Assembly (NCBI RefSeq): GCF_005517195.1
Contig: NZ_CP040244.1
Span: forward strand, 372,001-436,000
Source of the DNA: Streptomyces vilmorinianum
GTDB lineage: Bacteria > Actinomycetota > Actinomycetes > Streptomycetales > Streptomycetaceae
Direction: 5' to 3'
Length of the DNA: 64,000 nucleotides
Below are positions 34,040-43,114 of the stretch, piece by piece. The position numbers and the translations under genes were made by a program. Below the pieces are notes generated by a model. The model was not told the origin of the DNA, did no database searches, and worked only from the letters and a program-made list of their open reading frames with translations. The first letter of the stretch is position 1, and the number at the start of each line of letters is the position of its first letter.

Positions 34040-34762
34040 CTACAGCGCGTCGACGGCGCTCACCTTCCAGCCCTGAGGTGTGCGGACCAGTGTCATCCGT
34101 ACGCGGTTGAGGTCGACGCGGGGGCCGGAGATGCGGGTGCTGGTCGTGACCTGGTTCATGAAGAGGAGGATCACGGCCTTGTCCGGGGAGGCGGAGACCA
34201 CCGACACGGAGGCCGAGGCGTCGGCGCCCGGGGGCTTGGCGATCGTGGCCTTGACCACGCCCTGGTACTGGCGGGCCGTCGGCGCCACCACCGTGGTGGT
34301 CGTCTTCGTGTACTCGTCGAGGAACGGGGGTGTGAGGTGCGTACGGGCCGTCGCGAAGTCGGTGTCCAGGTGGCGGTAGTCGTACGACAGGATCGCCGGC
34401 GCCGCCTTGCGGGCGGCCGCCGCGGCGGACGTGCGGGCCTCGGTGGTGCGGGTGGAGTCGCGGTACTGCAGGCCGAGTGCGGTGGTCGCGGTCAGGCCCG
34501 CGAGGACGAGGGTCGCGAGGGCGGCGGTGAGCAGGGCCGGCCGGCGGAAGTGGGGTGGGGTCCCGGACTTCGGCTTCGGCTGCGGCTGCGCATTCGGCTG
34601 CGCATTCGGCTTCGACTCCGGCTTCGACTCCGGCTTCGGCTCCGGCCCGTCGCTCTCGACCGGCACCGTCAGGGTCGGGGACGAGATCGGGCGGCGGGCC
34701 TTCGCGGCTCGCTTGGACGCGGCGCGGGCGGCCGCTGCCACTCGGACGTTCTGGTTCGCCAC
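34040..34762 (-). CDS. Mce-associated membrane protein 2
   Basis: The protein is about 240 residues. GTG 34762 (MANQNVRVAAAARAASKRAAKARR) has AAGGAGAACC upstream. A cytoplasmic basic tail, a Pro/Lys/Glu repeat region (ESKPESKPNAQPNAQPQPKPK), one membrane helix (PALLTAALATLVLAGLTATTALG) and an extracytoplasmic domain with SYDYRHLDTDFATARTHLTPPFLDEY follow. This is the Mas (VirB8/NTF2-like) pattern found at the 3' end of actinobacterial mce operons, where such proteins help assemble the lipid importer. It is the last gene of the operon. Confidence 0.87.
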   Translation of the reverse strand: MANQNVRVAAAARAASKRAAKARRPISSPTLTVPVESDGPEPKPESKPESKPNAQPNAQPQPKPKSGTPPHFRRPALLTAALATLVLAGLTATTALGLQYRDSTRTTEARTSAAAAARKAAPAILSYDYRHLDTDFATARTHLTPPFLDEYTKTTTTVVAPTARQYQGVVKATIAKPPGADASASVSVVSASPDKAVILLFMNQVTTSTRISGPRVDLNRVRMTLVRTPQGWKVSAVDAL

Positions 34763-34785
34763 GATGGTTCTCCTTGCGGGGGTGG

Positions 34786-35292
34786 TCAGCCGACGAACTC
34801 GACGTCGGAGGTCAGCCATCGGCCGTCCTCGAACACGAGGTCCAGCTGGAGCCGGTAGGTACGGGCCGTGCCCTCGGGCGCGGCGGTGTTGTTCACCTTG
34901 CTGTCGGCGACCACGAGGACGCGGGCGGTGCGCTCGTCGGCCCGGGCGATGCCCGCGTCCAGGATCTGGCCCTCGGAGACGGACTTGTTCTCGGCGACCA
35001 GCTTCGTCAGCTCCGCCGTCTGCGCCGAGAACTGCTTCTTGAAGTCGCCCGTCGCGCCCGTCAGCACGTTCTTGCTGTCCCGGTCGTAGTGGCGGTAGTC
35101 CAGCGACGTGAAGTTGAGCGCCGACTGGCGTGCCGCGGCCAGGATGTCCTGGTGCCGCTGCTCCGTCGCGTGGTGGCCGTGGAGCAGCGTGCCCAGCCAG
35201 GCGGTCGAAGCCGTCAGCGCGGCCGCCGCGACGGCGAGGGACGCGCGGATCACAAGTGCGCGGGTCATGCCATGGGTCCCACGAGCAGCCAT
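34786..35292 (-). CDS. Mce-associated membrane protein 1
   Basis: The protein is about 168 residues. One N-terminal helix (ALVIRASLAVAAAALTASTAWLG) is followed by a periplasm-side domain with the family phrase FTSLDYRHYDRDSKNVLTGATGDF. It overlaps the end of the last mce gene by 28 bp. An internal ATG (MTRALVIRA) at 35268 would avoid most of that overlap and is equally plausible. Confidence 0.85.
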   Translation of the reverse strand: MAARGTHGMTRALVIRASLAVAAAALTASTAWLGTLLHGHHATEQRHQDILAAARQSALNFTSLDYRHYDRDSKNVLTGATGDFKKQFSAQTAELTKLVAENKSVSEGQILDAGIARADERTARVLVVADSKVNNTAAPEGTARTYRLQLDLVFEDGRWLTSDVEFVG

Positions 35293-36458
35293 TGCCAGGA
35301 GTCCTTTCCGAACGTGCTCTGTGCTCCGCCCGTCGAGCGGATCTCTACCGGCCCGCGCGCGCCCGGGACGTTCTGGGCGCCGCGGACCGAGGTGTCGCCG
35401 CCGCGCGGGGCCGTGCAGCGGGCGTCGGTGTTCACCGGGCGGTCGGTGGTGTCGGCGGGGTCGCGGTGCCGGGTCCCGTAGCCCTGGCGGCAGGGCGGCG
35501 GGTCGTCGGCGTTGACGACCAGGCCGAAGTGGGTCGTGCCGTCGCCCGGGATCACCGTGTAGCTGCCCGCGACCGTCAACGGGAGGGTGACCAGGGCCTG
35601 TTCCACGCCGGGCAGCCGGGCGAGCGTGATCTGGCCGCCGGTGATCAGGTTGCCCAGCAGGACGGGCAGATGGGGCCGGTTGTCCTGGAGGAGGGCGTTC
35701 ACCTCATGGGCGGCGGTGGTGCCGTTGTCCATCAGGGCGCGCAGGTCACTGTCGCTCGCCTTCAACTGGGCGGTGAGGGCCGCCAGATCGCGGGAGAAGG
35801 AGGTGATCGACGAACCCTGTTCGGCCTGGGTCCGCAGGACCTTCCGCGAGTCCTCGATCAGCGCGATCGTCTGCGGGAGGGACTCGGTCGCCGACTCGAC
35901 CAGGGCGTTGCCCGAGTCCACGAGACGGGTCAGATGCGGTCCGGTGCCGGCGAACGCCTGGCCCAGTTCGTCGACCGTGACCCGCAGGTCCCCCTTGTCC
36001 ACCGACTCGACCAGCCGGTCCAGGCTGAGGATCAGCTCGGTGGTGGGCAGCGGGACCCGGGTGTTGTGGCGGGCGATGGTGCTGCCGTCCCGCAGATACG
36101 GCCCTTTCGCGGCGCGCGGCTGCAGGTCGACGTACTGCTCGCCGACCGCCGAGCGGTTCGCCACCACGGCCACCGTGTCCGCGGGGATGCGCGGACCGTC
36201 CTTGACGAGCAGTTCCACGGAGACGCCCTCGGCGCCGGAGAGCCGCAGCTCGCCCACGCGGCCCACGGGCACCCCGCGGTAGGTGACCTCCGCGCCGGTG
36301 TAGATGCCTCCGGAGTCGGAGAAGTCCGCCAGGACGGTGTAGCCGCGGTCCAGGACACGGTCGGCGAGCCCGGTGTACTCGCTGCCGACGTAGGACACCC
36401 CGAGTGCGGTGACGGTGGCGAAGGCGACCAGTTGGGCCTTGACCGTACGGGTGATCAC
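35265..36458 (-). CDS. MCE family protein, sixth of operon (MceF position)
   Basis: The protein is about 397 residues. It has a short cytoplasmic start, one membrane helix (AQLVAFATVTALGVSYVGS), then the MCE domain (LADFSDSGGIYTGAEVTYRGVPVGRVGELRLSG) and a long alpha-helical barrel region rich in coiled coil. It contributes one of six needles to the hexameric Mce tunnel that carries lipids or sterols across the envelope. It overlaps the preceding gene by ATGA-type coupling. Confidence 0.92.
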   Translation of the reverse strand: MITRTVKAQLVAFATVTALGVSYVGSEYTGLADRVLDRGYTVLADFSDSGGIYTGAEVTYRGVPVGRVGELRLSGAEGVSVELLVKDGPRIPADTVAVVANRSAVGEQYVDLQPRAAKGPYLRDGSTIARHNTRVPLPTTELILSLDRLVESVDKGDLRVTVDELGQAFAGTGPHLTRLVDSGNALVESATESLPQTIALIEDSRKVLRTQAEQGSSITSFSRDLAALTAQLKASDSDLRALMDNGTTAAHEVNALLQDNRPHLPVLLGNLITGGQITLARLPGVEQALVTLPLTVAGSYTVIPGDGTTHFGLVVNADDPPPCRQGYGTRHRDPADTTDRPVNTDARCTAPRGGDTSVRGAQNVPGARGPVEIRSTGGAQSTFGKDSWQWLLVGPMA

Positions 36459-37813
36459 AGCCCCATCCCCTTCAGCATGAGCTCCGCGAGCGCGACGTCG
36501 AAGCCTGTGGCTCGCGTGCCGCCGTACGAGACGGGGCTGCCGGTGCAGACCGGGGGACAGAGCGTGCCGCCGTTCGTCGGCGGGGCGGACGGGGCGGTGG
36601 GGGAGTCCGGCAGGGGCGGCGCGTCGCTCGGCAGGGGCGTGGGGGCCGGCACTCCCGGGACCCCCGGCACGACCGGCACCCCCGGCAGTCCGGGCACTCC
36701 CGGCAGGCCCGGCACGGCCGGCGGCGCCGGCTGCTTCGGGCTGCCGGCGAGGTTGCCGTAGAGGCCGGCGAAGTCGAGATCGGCGGTGACCTTGAGGTTG
36801 ACGTAGTCGCCCTTGATCGCGTCCACGACATTGCGGGGGAAGGGATACGTCGTGAGGATCTCCAGCGCGTTGGGCAGATCGGCGCCCGCCGCGTTCAGCT
36901 GGCGCAGGATCGGCTGCAGGCTCCGCAGATTGGCGACCACGTCGTTCCGCGACGCCTGGATCACCGCACCGCCCGTCTTCCCGAGCTGCGACAGGGAGGT
37001 CAGCATCGCGGTCAGCTTGGCGCGCTGGTCCGCCAGCACCTTCAGCGCGGGCGGCAGGGTCTGGAGGGACGCGCCGATCGTCGCCTTCTCCTTCCTCAGC
37101 GTCGCGGCCAGCTTGTCGATCCCGCGCAGCGCGCGGACGATCTCCCCGCGCTGCCGGTCGAGGCCGCCGATGAAGGTGTCCAACTCGGCGAGCAGGGCCT
37201 TCACCCGGTTCTCGCGTCCCGCCAGGGCCTTGTTCAACTCCGTGGTGATGGTCTTGAGCTGGGCCACCCCGCCGCCGTTGAGCAGCGCCGAGAGGGCCGA
37301 GAGCACTTCCTCGATCTCGGGGTTGCGCCCGCTGCGCGAGAGCGGGATCTTCGCCCCGTCGGTGAGCCTGCCGACCGGTGCGACGTCGGTTGGCGCCGCC
37401 AGCGCCACGTACTTCTCCCCGAGCATGCTGGTCTGGTGCAGCTCGGCCACCGCGTTGGCGGGCAGCTTCACGTCGTCGGAGACGCGCAGCCGCACGCGCG
37501 CGTGCCAGCCGGCCAGTTCGACCTCCTCGACCGCGCCGACCGTGACGTTGCCGACCTTCACCGTGGACTGCGGCACCAGATCGAGTACGTCCCTGAACTC
37601 GACCGTGACCCGGAAGGCATGCCCGTCCGCGGCCGCGCCGCCGGGCAGCGGGACGTCGTAGAGACCGTTGAACTCACAGCCGGTCAGCAGTAGGGAGGCG
37701 GTGGCCGCCCACACCGCGGTCCGCACCGGCGTCCGCATCCCGGTCCGCGCCGGGGTCCGCATCCCGGTCCGCACCGGCGTCCGCGCCGCCGTCCTCCTGG
37801 TCGTTGCTGTCAT
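36455..37813 (-). CDS. MCE family lipoprotein, fifth of operon (MceE position)
   Basis: The protein is about 452 residues starting at ATG 37813 within the previous stop. Lipobox LLLTGC after a basic, internally repeated N-terminus (RTPVRTGMRTPARTGMRTPVRT) marks the single lipoprotein of the set, as in mycobacterial MceE. The MCE domain (VTVEFRDVLDLVPQSTVKVGNVTVG) and helical region follow, then a Pro/Gly/Val-rich tail (LPGVPGLPGVPVVPGVPGVP). Confidence 0.92.
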   Translation of the reverse strand: MTATTRRTAARTPVRTGMRTPARTGMRTPVRTAVWAATASLLLTGCEFNGLYDVPLPGGAAADGHAFRVTVEFRDVLDLVPQSTVKVGNVTVGAVEEVELAGWHARVRLRVSDDVKLPANAVAELHQTSMLGEKYVALAAPTDVAPVGRLTDGAKIPLSRSGRNPEIEEVLSALSALLNGGGVAQLKTITTELNKALAGRENRVKALLAELDTFIGGLDRQRGEIVRALRGIDKLAATLRKEKATIGASLQTLPPALKVLADQRAKLTAMLTSLSQLGKTGGAVIQASRNDVVANLRSLQPILRQLNAAGADLPNALEILTTYPFPRNVVDAIKGDYVNLKVTADLDFAGLYGNLAGSPKQPAPPAVPGLPGVPGLPGVPVVPGVPGVPAPTPLPSDAPPLPDSPTAPSAPPTNGGTLCPPVCTGSPVSYGGTRATGFDVALAELMLKGMGL

Positions 37814-38949
37814 GCGCCGGCCTCCAGGATTCCGCCGAGGGTCGGGTCGACCGAGGTGGGTGTATGAGCGGGAAGGGAGTCGAACAGGGCCTTCAGCTCC
37901 CCGCAGTCGGCCTTCTCCCCGGTCGTCCTGAGCAGCGAGCACAGCATCGCTGCCGGGTCCTGGAGCTGCTCGGGGTTGCCGCGGGTGTCGAGCGTGCCGG
38001 ACGACGGGTTGTACGCGTTCTGCAGGTTGGACAGTCCGGCCGGGGCCACGGCCAGCAGCTCTTCGAGCGCCGCGCGCTGGGTGACCAGCACCCGGGTCAC
38101 GTTGGCGAGGCCCTTCACGTCGGCGGTCAGCGCCTTCTTGTTCGTCCGTACGAACTCGGCCACGTCGGCGAGGGCCGCCGCCAGGTACTTCACCGCCTTC
38201 GCGAGGTCCTTGCGCTCCCCGGCCAGCTGATCGGCCACCGTGGCCAGGCTGGTGTTGAACGACCGGACGCTCGCGTCGTCGGCCGCCAGCGCGGCCGTGA
38301 AGACCTGCAGGTTCCTCACGGTCCCGAACAGGTCCTGCCGGCCGCCGGAGAGCGTGGTGACGGCCTGCGAGAGGTCCTCGACCGTCTGGTGCAGGCGCGC
38401 GCCCTGGCCCTGGAGGTTGTCCGAGCTCACCGCGAGGAGCCGGGACAGCGCGCCGTCCTTGTTGGCTCCGCGCGGGCCGAGCGCGTCGGCGGTCGTACGG
38501 AGGCTGTCGAAGACGCGGTCGAGCTCGACGGGCACGGCCGTCCGGTGCTCGGGGATGACGGCGCCGCTCCTCATCGCGGGACCCTCGCGGTACACGGGCA
38601 GGAGCTGGACGTAACGGTCGCTGACCACCGAGGAGTTGATGATCGCGGCCTGGGCGTCCGCCGGGACCTTGCGCTCGCTCTCGTACTCGATCTCGACCCG
38701 TACGCGCGTGCCCTCCGGCGTGATCGACCTGACCTCGCCGATGCGGACGCCGAGGACGCGCACGTCGGAGCCGGGGTAGATGCCGACCGTACGGGGGAAG
38801 TAGGCGGTGATCCGGACCGGGCCGTCCGATCGCGGCCAGAGCGCCACGGCTGACCCCGCGAGGAGCGCGAGCGCCACGACGGGGGCGATACGGCGGACGA
38901 GGCGGCGCCGCAGGAGGTGCTTCAGCCTGCGCCTCAGGAGGTGCTTCAT
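37810..38949 (-). CDS. MCE family protein, fourth of operon (MceD position)
   Basis: The protein is about 379 residues. The N-terminus is a duplicated basic segment (KHLLRRRLKHLLRRRLVRR) followed by one membrane helix (IAPVVALALLAGSAVALW) and the MCE domain with GIYPGSDVRVLGVRIGEV. The remainder is the long helical part. It is coupled by ATGA overlaps on both sides. Confidence 0.92.
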   Translation of the reverse strand: MKHLLRRRLKHLLRRRLVRRIAPVVALALLAGSAVALWPRSDGPVRITAYFPRTVGIYPGSDVRVLGVRIGEVRSITPEGTRVRVEIEYESERKVPADAQAAIINSSVVSDRYVQLLPVYREGPAMRSGAVIPEHRTAVPVELDRVFDSLRTTADALGPRGANKDGALSRLLAVSSDNLQGQGARLHQTVEDLSQAVTTLSGGRQDLFGTVRNLQVFTAALAADDASVRSFNTSLATVADQLAGERKDLAKAVKYLAAALADVAEFVRTNKKALTADVKGLANVTRVLVTQRAALEELLAVAPAGLSNLQNAYNPSSGTLDTRGNPEQLQDPAAMLCSLLRTTGEKADCGELKALFDSLPAHTPTSVDPTLGGILEAGA

Positions 38950-39974
38950 CGCGAGCCTCCCGTCCGGGGGGTCACCGGGGCCGGCACGACCAGGTTCTGG
39001 ATGTAGCTGTCGAACCAGCGGCCGTTGCCCAGGGTGTTGGTGAAGACCCGGACGTACGGGGCGAGGAGCGCGATGCTCCGGTCGAGGCTGCTCTGATTGC
39101 GTTCCAGCATCCGCACCACCGCGTTCAGGTTGGTCAGCGCCGGACCGATCTGGGCGCGGTTGTCCCGGACCAGGCCGGAGAGCTGGACGCCGAGGGCCGC
39201 GGAGCTCGTGAGCAGGGCGTGGATGATCTCGCGCCGCTCGGTGATCTCCTTGAAGAGCTTGTCGCCGTCCTTGACCAGCTTCCTGAACTCGCCCGTCCGC
39301 GCGGAGAGCACGCCCGTGACGCCGTTGGCGTGGTCGAGGAGTTCGCGCAGCGCCTGGTCGCGGGAGGCCACGGTGCGGGAGATCTTCGACAGCCCCTCGA
39401 TGGACGCCCTGACCTCGGCCGGCGAGTCCTTGAACGTCGTGGAGACGGTGTCGAGGGCCGTGGCGAGGCGCTGGGTGTCGACCTGCTCGGTGGTGGTCGT
39501 CAGGTCGCTGAACGCCTGGACCACGTCGTACGCGGGTACGGTCCGGCTCAGCGGGATCTCGCTGCCCGGCTTCATCTGCCCGGGCCCTTTCGGTTCCAGC
39601 GCGAGGTACTTGGCGCCCAGGATCGTCTTGATCCGGATCAACGCGCCGGTGCGGGTGCCCAACCGCGGCTCGCCCTTGATCCGGAAGGTCACCTTGACGT
39701 GGTCGCCGTCCAGGTCGACGTCGTCGACCTTGCCGACCTTGACGCCGGCGATACGGACCTCGTCGCCGGGCTTGAGCCCGCCCGCCTCGGAGAACGCCGC
39801 GCTGTACGAATCGCCGTTGCCGATCAGGGGCAGTCTGTCGGCGTTGAAGGCCGTGGCGATGAGCGCCGCGATGAGGGTGAGGCCGATGGCGCCGATGACG
39901 ACGGGGTTGCGGTCACGGAAGGGGATCATCCCTTGTCTCATGCGCTGCTTCATGCGTTGCTTCATGCGCCGCAC
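38946..39974 (-). CDS. MCE family protein, third of operon (MceC position)
   Basis: The protein is about 342 residues. The N-terminus is repetitive (MRRMKQRMKQRMRQGM), so several ATGs are possible starts. One membrane helix and the MCE domain (FSEAGGLKPGDEVRIAGVKVGKVDDV) follow. It overlaps the upstream mce gene by 13 bp. Confidence 0.92.
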   Translation of the reverse strand: MRRMKQRMKQRMRQGMIPFRDRNPVVIGAIGLTLIAALIATAFNADRLPLIGNGDSYSAAFSEAGGLKPGDEVRIAGVKVGKVDDVDLDGDHVKVTFRIKGEPRLGTRTGALIRIKTILGAKYLALEPKGPGQMKPGSEIPLSRTVPAYDVVQAFSDLTTTTEQVDTQRLATALDTVSTTFKDSPAEVRASIEGLSKISRTVASRDQALRELLDHANGVTGVLSARTGEFRKLVKDGDKLFKEITERREIIHALLTSSAALGVQLSGLVRDNRAQIGPALTNLNAVVRMLERNQSSLDRSIALLAPYVRVFTNTLGNGRWFDSYIQNLVVPAPVTPRTGGSR

Positions 39975-41026
39975 CTCGCCCGGGCGACGTGGAGTTCGGG
40001 GGTGATCGTCTGCGGCGGCCGGCCGGCGACGGTCGCCGGGAGGACGATCCGGCCGTCGAAGTCGCAGAGGTAGAAGTTGAACCAGGAGCCGTACGACGCG
40101 GTGCCGGTCAACTTCTCGAGCTTGTTCGGCAGTCGCTTCAGGACGCCCTCCACGGTCTTCTCGTTGTCCTTCAGCGTTCCGGCGAGCTTCGCCAGCTCCG
40201 CGATGTCGGTCTTCAGCGGCGGGCGGGCGTCCTTGAGCAGGCCGGCCGTGGCCTCGGTGAGGCCGTTGATGCCCGCGAGCGACTCGCCGATGGGCTTGCG
40301 GTCGGCGGACAGGCCCGAGATGACCCGCTGCAGCTGCTCGATCAGCTCCGAGAAACGGGCGCTGCGCGTGTTCACGGTGGTCAGTACGGTGTTGAGGTTG
40401 TCGATCACCGAACCGATCAGCTTGTCGCGCTCGCCGAGCGTCGTGGTGAGCGAGGCGGTGTGCGCGAGCAGGCTGTTCACCGTGCCGCCCTCGCCCTGCA
40501 GGGTCTTGATGATCTCGTCGGCGAGCCGGTTCATGTCCTCGGGGCTCAGCGCGGCGAACAGCGGCTTGAAGCCGTTCAGGAGCGCGTTGAGATCGAGCGC
40601 CGGCTCGGTACGGGAGAGCGGGATCCGGCCGCCGGGCGGCAGCCGTGTGCCGTCCCCGGCGCCTTCCGTCAGCGCGATGTACCGCGTGCCGACCAGGCTG
40701 CGGTACCGGATGACGGCGCGGGTGCTGGTCAGCAGCGGCCGGTCGCGGGAGACGCTGAAGGTGACCTCGGCCCGGGTGCCGTCCTTCTGCTTCCTCAGCG
40801 AGATGCTCTCGACCTCACCGACCCGGACGCCCGCGACCCTGATGTCGTCGCCCTCCTCCAGGCTCGTGACATCGCTGAAGACGGCGGTGTACGTGTCCTG
40901 GGGGCTGAAGGAGACATTGACGATGGTGGCCGCGAGGACGGCCGTGGCCAGGACGGTCACCACCGCGAAGACGCTGAACTTGATCAGCTGGGGCGTCGTC
41001 GTCCGCGCATGCGTACGGCTGCTCAT
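39962..41026 (-). CDS. MCE family protein, second of operon (MceB position)
   Basis: The protein is about 354 residues. Membrane helix (IKFSVFAVVTVLATAVLAATIV), MCE domain (FSDVTSLEEGDDIRVAGVRVGEVESI), and a C-terminal stretch with YGSWFNFYLCDFDGRIVLP that matches mycobacterial MceB-type C-termini. It is coupled by ATGA to the upstream gene. Confidence 0.92.
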   Translation of the reverse strand: MSSRTHARTTTPQLIKFSVFAVVTVLATAVLAATIVNVSFSPQDTYTAVFSDVTSLEEGDDIRVAGVRVGEVESISLRKQKDGTRAEVTFSVSRDRPLLTSTRAVIRYRSLVGTRYIALTEGAGDGTRLPPGGRIPLSRTEPALDLNALLNGFKPLFAALSPEDMNRLADEIIKTLQGEGGTVNSLLAHTASLTTTLGERDKLIGSVIDNLNTVLTTVNTRSARFSELIEQLQRVISGLSADRKPIGESLAGINGLTEATAGLLKDARPPLKTDIAELAKLAGTLKDNEKTVEGVLKRLPNKLEKLTGTASYGSWFNFYLCDFDGRIVLPATVAGRPPQTITPELHVARARCGA

Positions 41027-42276
41027 GCGACGCTCACCGCCGTCCCCCGTGCCATCGGGCCGAAGAGCAGGGTCGCGACCGCGGGCACCGCGTCGACGGG
41101 TACGCCCATCGCCGGGGCCACGAGGGCGGCGACGGCCTGCTGCTCGGCGGCCGTACCGGACGCGGGTGTCTGCCGGGTGCCGTCGTCGAGCTTGGTCGCC
41201 GGCGCGGGGACATGGGGGTGGGGCAGTCCTCTGCAGTCGGGTCCTGAGCGGTCGGCATAGCGCGGTTCCTCGCCGGGTTCGTAAGCGGGCCTGGAGCGGA
41301 CGAGTTCGAGGGTGATGCGCATCTCCCCGCCCCTGAAGGCCTCTTCGGACGCCTCCTCCTGCCGCACCAGACCGTCGAGGAGGCAGGGGTACTCGGGGGA
41401 GTAGCGGGCGAAGAGGGCCAGCGTGGGACGGGAGACGCGGCCCAGGGTGATCAACCGGTCGGCGTTCTCGTCGAGGACGCCTTCCGCGGTGTCCGCGGCG
41501 GTCGCGGTCCAGGTCAGGACCGAGGCCAGCCGCGCCTGCTTCTCGACGAGGGTGCGGCTGGTGGTGAGCGTGTTGTCGAGGATCCGCATCAGGTCGGGGG
41601 CGGCGTCGGCGTACACCTCGGCCACGTCGGCGAACCGCGCGATGTCCTCCTGGAGGGCGGGCATGTGCGGGTTGAGCTGCCGCAGATAGCCCTCCAGGCG
41701 TACGAGGTTGTCGCCGATCGCCTCCCCGCGCCCTTCGAGGGCGGTGGCGAACGCGGAGAGGGTCGCGTTCAGCTTCGCGGGTTGCACCGTGCGCAGCAGC
41801 GGCAGCAGGTCGTTCAGCAGCTGCTGGACCTCGATGCCGACGGTGGTGCGGTCCTGGGTGATCACGTCACCGGCGCGGATGTGGCGACCGCCGCCCGGGG
41901 CGCCCTTCGGGGCGACCAGGTCGACGTACTTCTCGCCGAACAGGGTCTTGGGCAGCAGCCGCGCGTGGACGCCGGCCGGGATCAGGGCGACGTGCTCCGG
42001 CTTGAGCGCGAGGGAGAGCGTCGCCTTCTCGCCGTCGGCCCGCACCTCGCGGACCTCGCCGACGAGCAGGCCCCGCAGCTTGACGTCGGCCCGCGGCTCC
42101 AGCTGGTTGCCGAGCGCGTCCGCCTCCAGGGTGATCCGTACGACCGGGGTGAACACCTGCTGGTAGACGGCGACGGTCAGGGAGAGCAGCAGGGCGATCA
42201 CGGCGATGAAGACGACGCCGTAGAGACGCAGGCGCAGGTGCGGGCGGAGGTGCGGGCGCGTGGTCGTGGTTCGCAT
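41023..42276 (-). CDS. MCE family protein, first of operon (MceA position)
   Basis: The protein is about 417 residues. The N-terminus contains short repeats (RPHLRPHLRLRL), then a membrane helix (VVFIAVIALLLSLTVAVYQQV), the MCE domain (ALGNQLEPRADVKLRGLLVGEV) and LLPKTLFGEKYVDL, typical of MceA. It is the first of six MCE subunits after the permeases. Confidence 0.93.
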   Translation of the reverse strand: MRTTTTRPHLRPHLRLRLYGVVFIAVIALLLSLTVAVYQQVFTPVVRITLEADALGNQLEPRADVKLRGLLVGEVREVRADGEKATLSLALKPEHVALIPAGVHARLLPKTLFGEKYVDLVAPKGAPGGGRHIRAGDVITQDRTTVGIEVQQLLNDLLPLLRTVQPAKLNATLSAFATALEGRGEAIGDNLVRLEGYLRQLNPHMPALQEDIARFADVAEVYADAAPDLMRILDNTLTTSRTLVEKQARLASVLTWTATAADTAEGVLDENADRLITLGRVSRPTLALFARYSPEYPCLLDGLVRQEEASEEAFRGGEMRITLELVRSRPAYEPGEEPRYADRSGPDCRGLPHPHVPAPATKLDDGTRQTPASGTAAEQQAVAALVAPAMGVPVDAVPAVATLLFGPMARGTAVSVA

Positions 42277-42283
42277 CGGCGCG

Positions 42284-43114
42284 TTACCCCGCTATCCGTA
42301 CGGTCGTGTGGGCGCCCCAGATCGCCAGGCTGAGGAAGAAGTCGAGAATGTTGATGGCGACGATCGAGGTACGGACCCCGCGGCCGACCGCGACACCGAC
42401 CCCTGCGGGGCCGCCGCTCGCGTAGTAGCCGTAGTAGCAGTGGACGAGGATGATGACGACGGCGAAGACGATCACCTTGCCGAAGGACCACAGCACGTCG
42501 ACCGGGGGCAGGTACTGCTGGAAGTAGTGGTCGTACGTGCCGGCGGACTGCCCGTAGTAGCCGGTGGTGATGGTCCGGGCCGCGAAGTACGAGGACAGCA
42601 GCCCGACCACGTACAGCGGGATCACGGCGACGAATCCGGCGATCATCCGGGTCGTGACCAGGAACGGCAGCGACGGGACGCCCATCACCTCCAGCGCGTC
42701 GGTCTCCTCGCTGATCCGCATGGCCCCGAGCTGGGCGGTGAACCCCGCCCCGACCGTCGCGGACAGGGCGAGTCCGGCGACCAGCGGGGCGATCTCGCGG
42801 GTGTTGAAGTACGCGGACAGGAACGCCACGAAGTTGGAGGTGCCGAGCTGGTTGAGCGCGGCGTAGCCCTGGAGGCCGACCTCGGTGCCGGTGAAGAAGG
42901 AGAGGAAGGCGATGACGCCGACGGTGCCGCCGACCACGGCCAGCGCGCCGCGGCCGAAGCTCACCTCGGCCAGCAGGCGCAGGACTTCCTTCTTGTAGCG
43001 GCGCAGGGTGCGGCCGGTCCAGGCCAGCGAGCGTCCGTAGAAGACGAGCTGGCCGCCAAGCTCTTCGAGGGATCGGTTCAATCGGTTGAGCGGAGCCATC
43101 GTCATCCTCGTCAT
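42284..43114 (-). CDS. YrbE/MlaE-type permease B of the mce operon
   Basis: The protein is about 276 residues; ATG 43114 lies in the stop of the first permease gene. Five to six membrane helices include the MlaE signature VGAGFTAQLGAMRISEETDALEVMGV. With permease A it forms the transmembrane channel driven by the MlaF-like ATPase. Confidence 0.93.
   Translation of the reverse strand: MTRMTMAPLNRLNRSLEELGGQLVFYGRSLAWTGRTLRRYKKEVLRLLAEVSFGRGALAVVGGTVGVIAFLSFFTGTEVGLQGYAALNQLGTSNFVAFLSAYFNTREIAPLVAGLALSATVGAGFTAQLGAMRISEETDALEVMGVPSLPFLVTTRMIAGFVAVIPLYVVGLLSSYFAARTITTGYYGQSAGTYDHYFQQYLPPVDVLWSFGKVIVFAVVIILVHCYYGYYASGGPAGVGVAVGRGVRTSIVAINILDFFLSLAIWGAHTTVRIAG

Noticed and set aside
33901-34860. 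Plus-strand open frames opposite the Mce-associated proteins
   Set aside because: Codon-bias mirror images; the minus-strand genes have membrane helices, ribosome binding sites and operon context.
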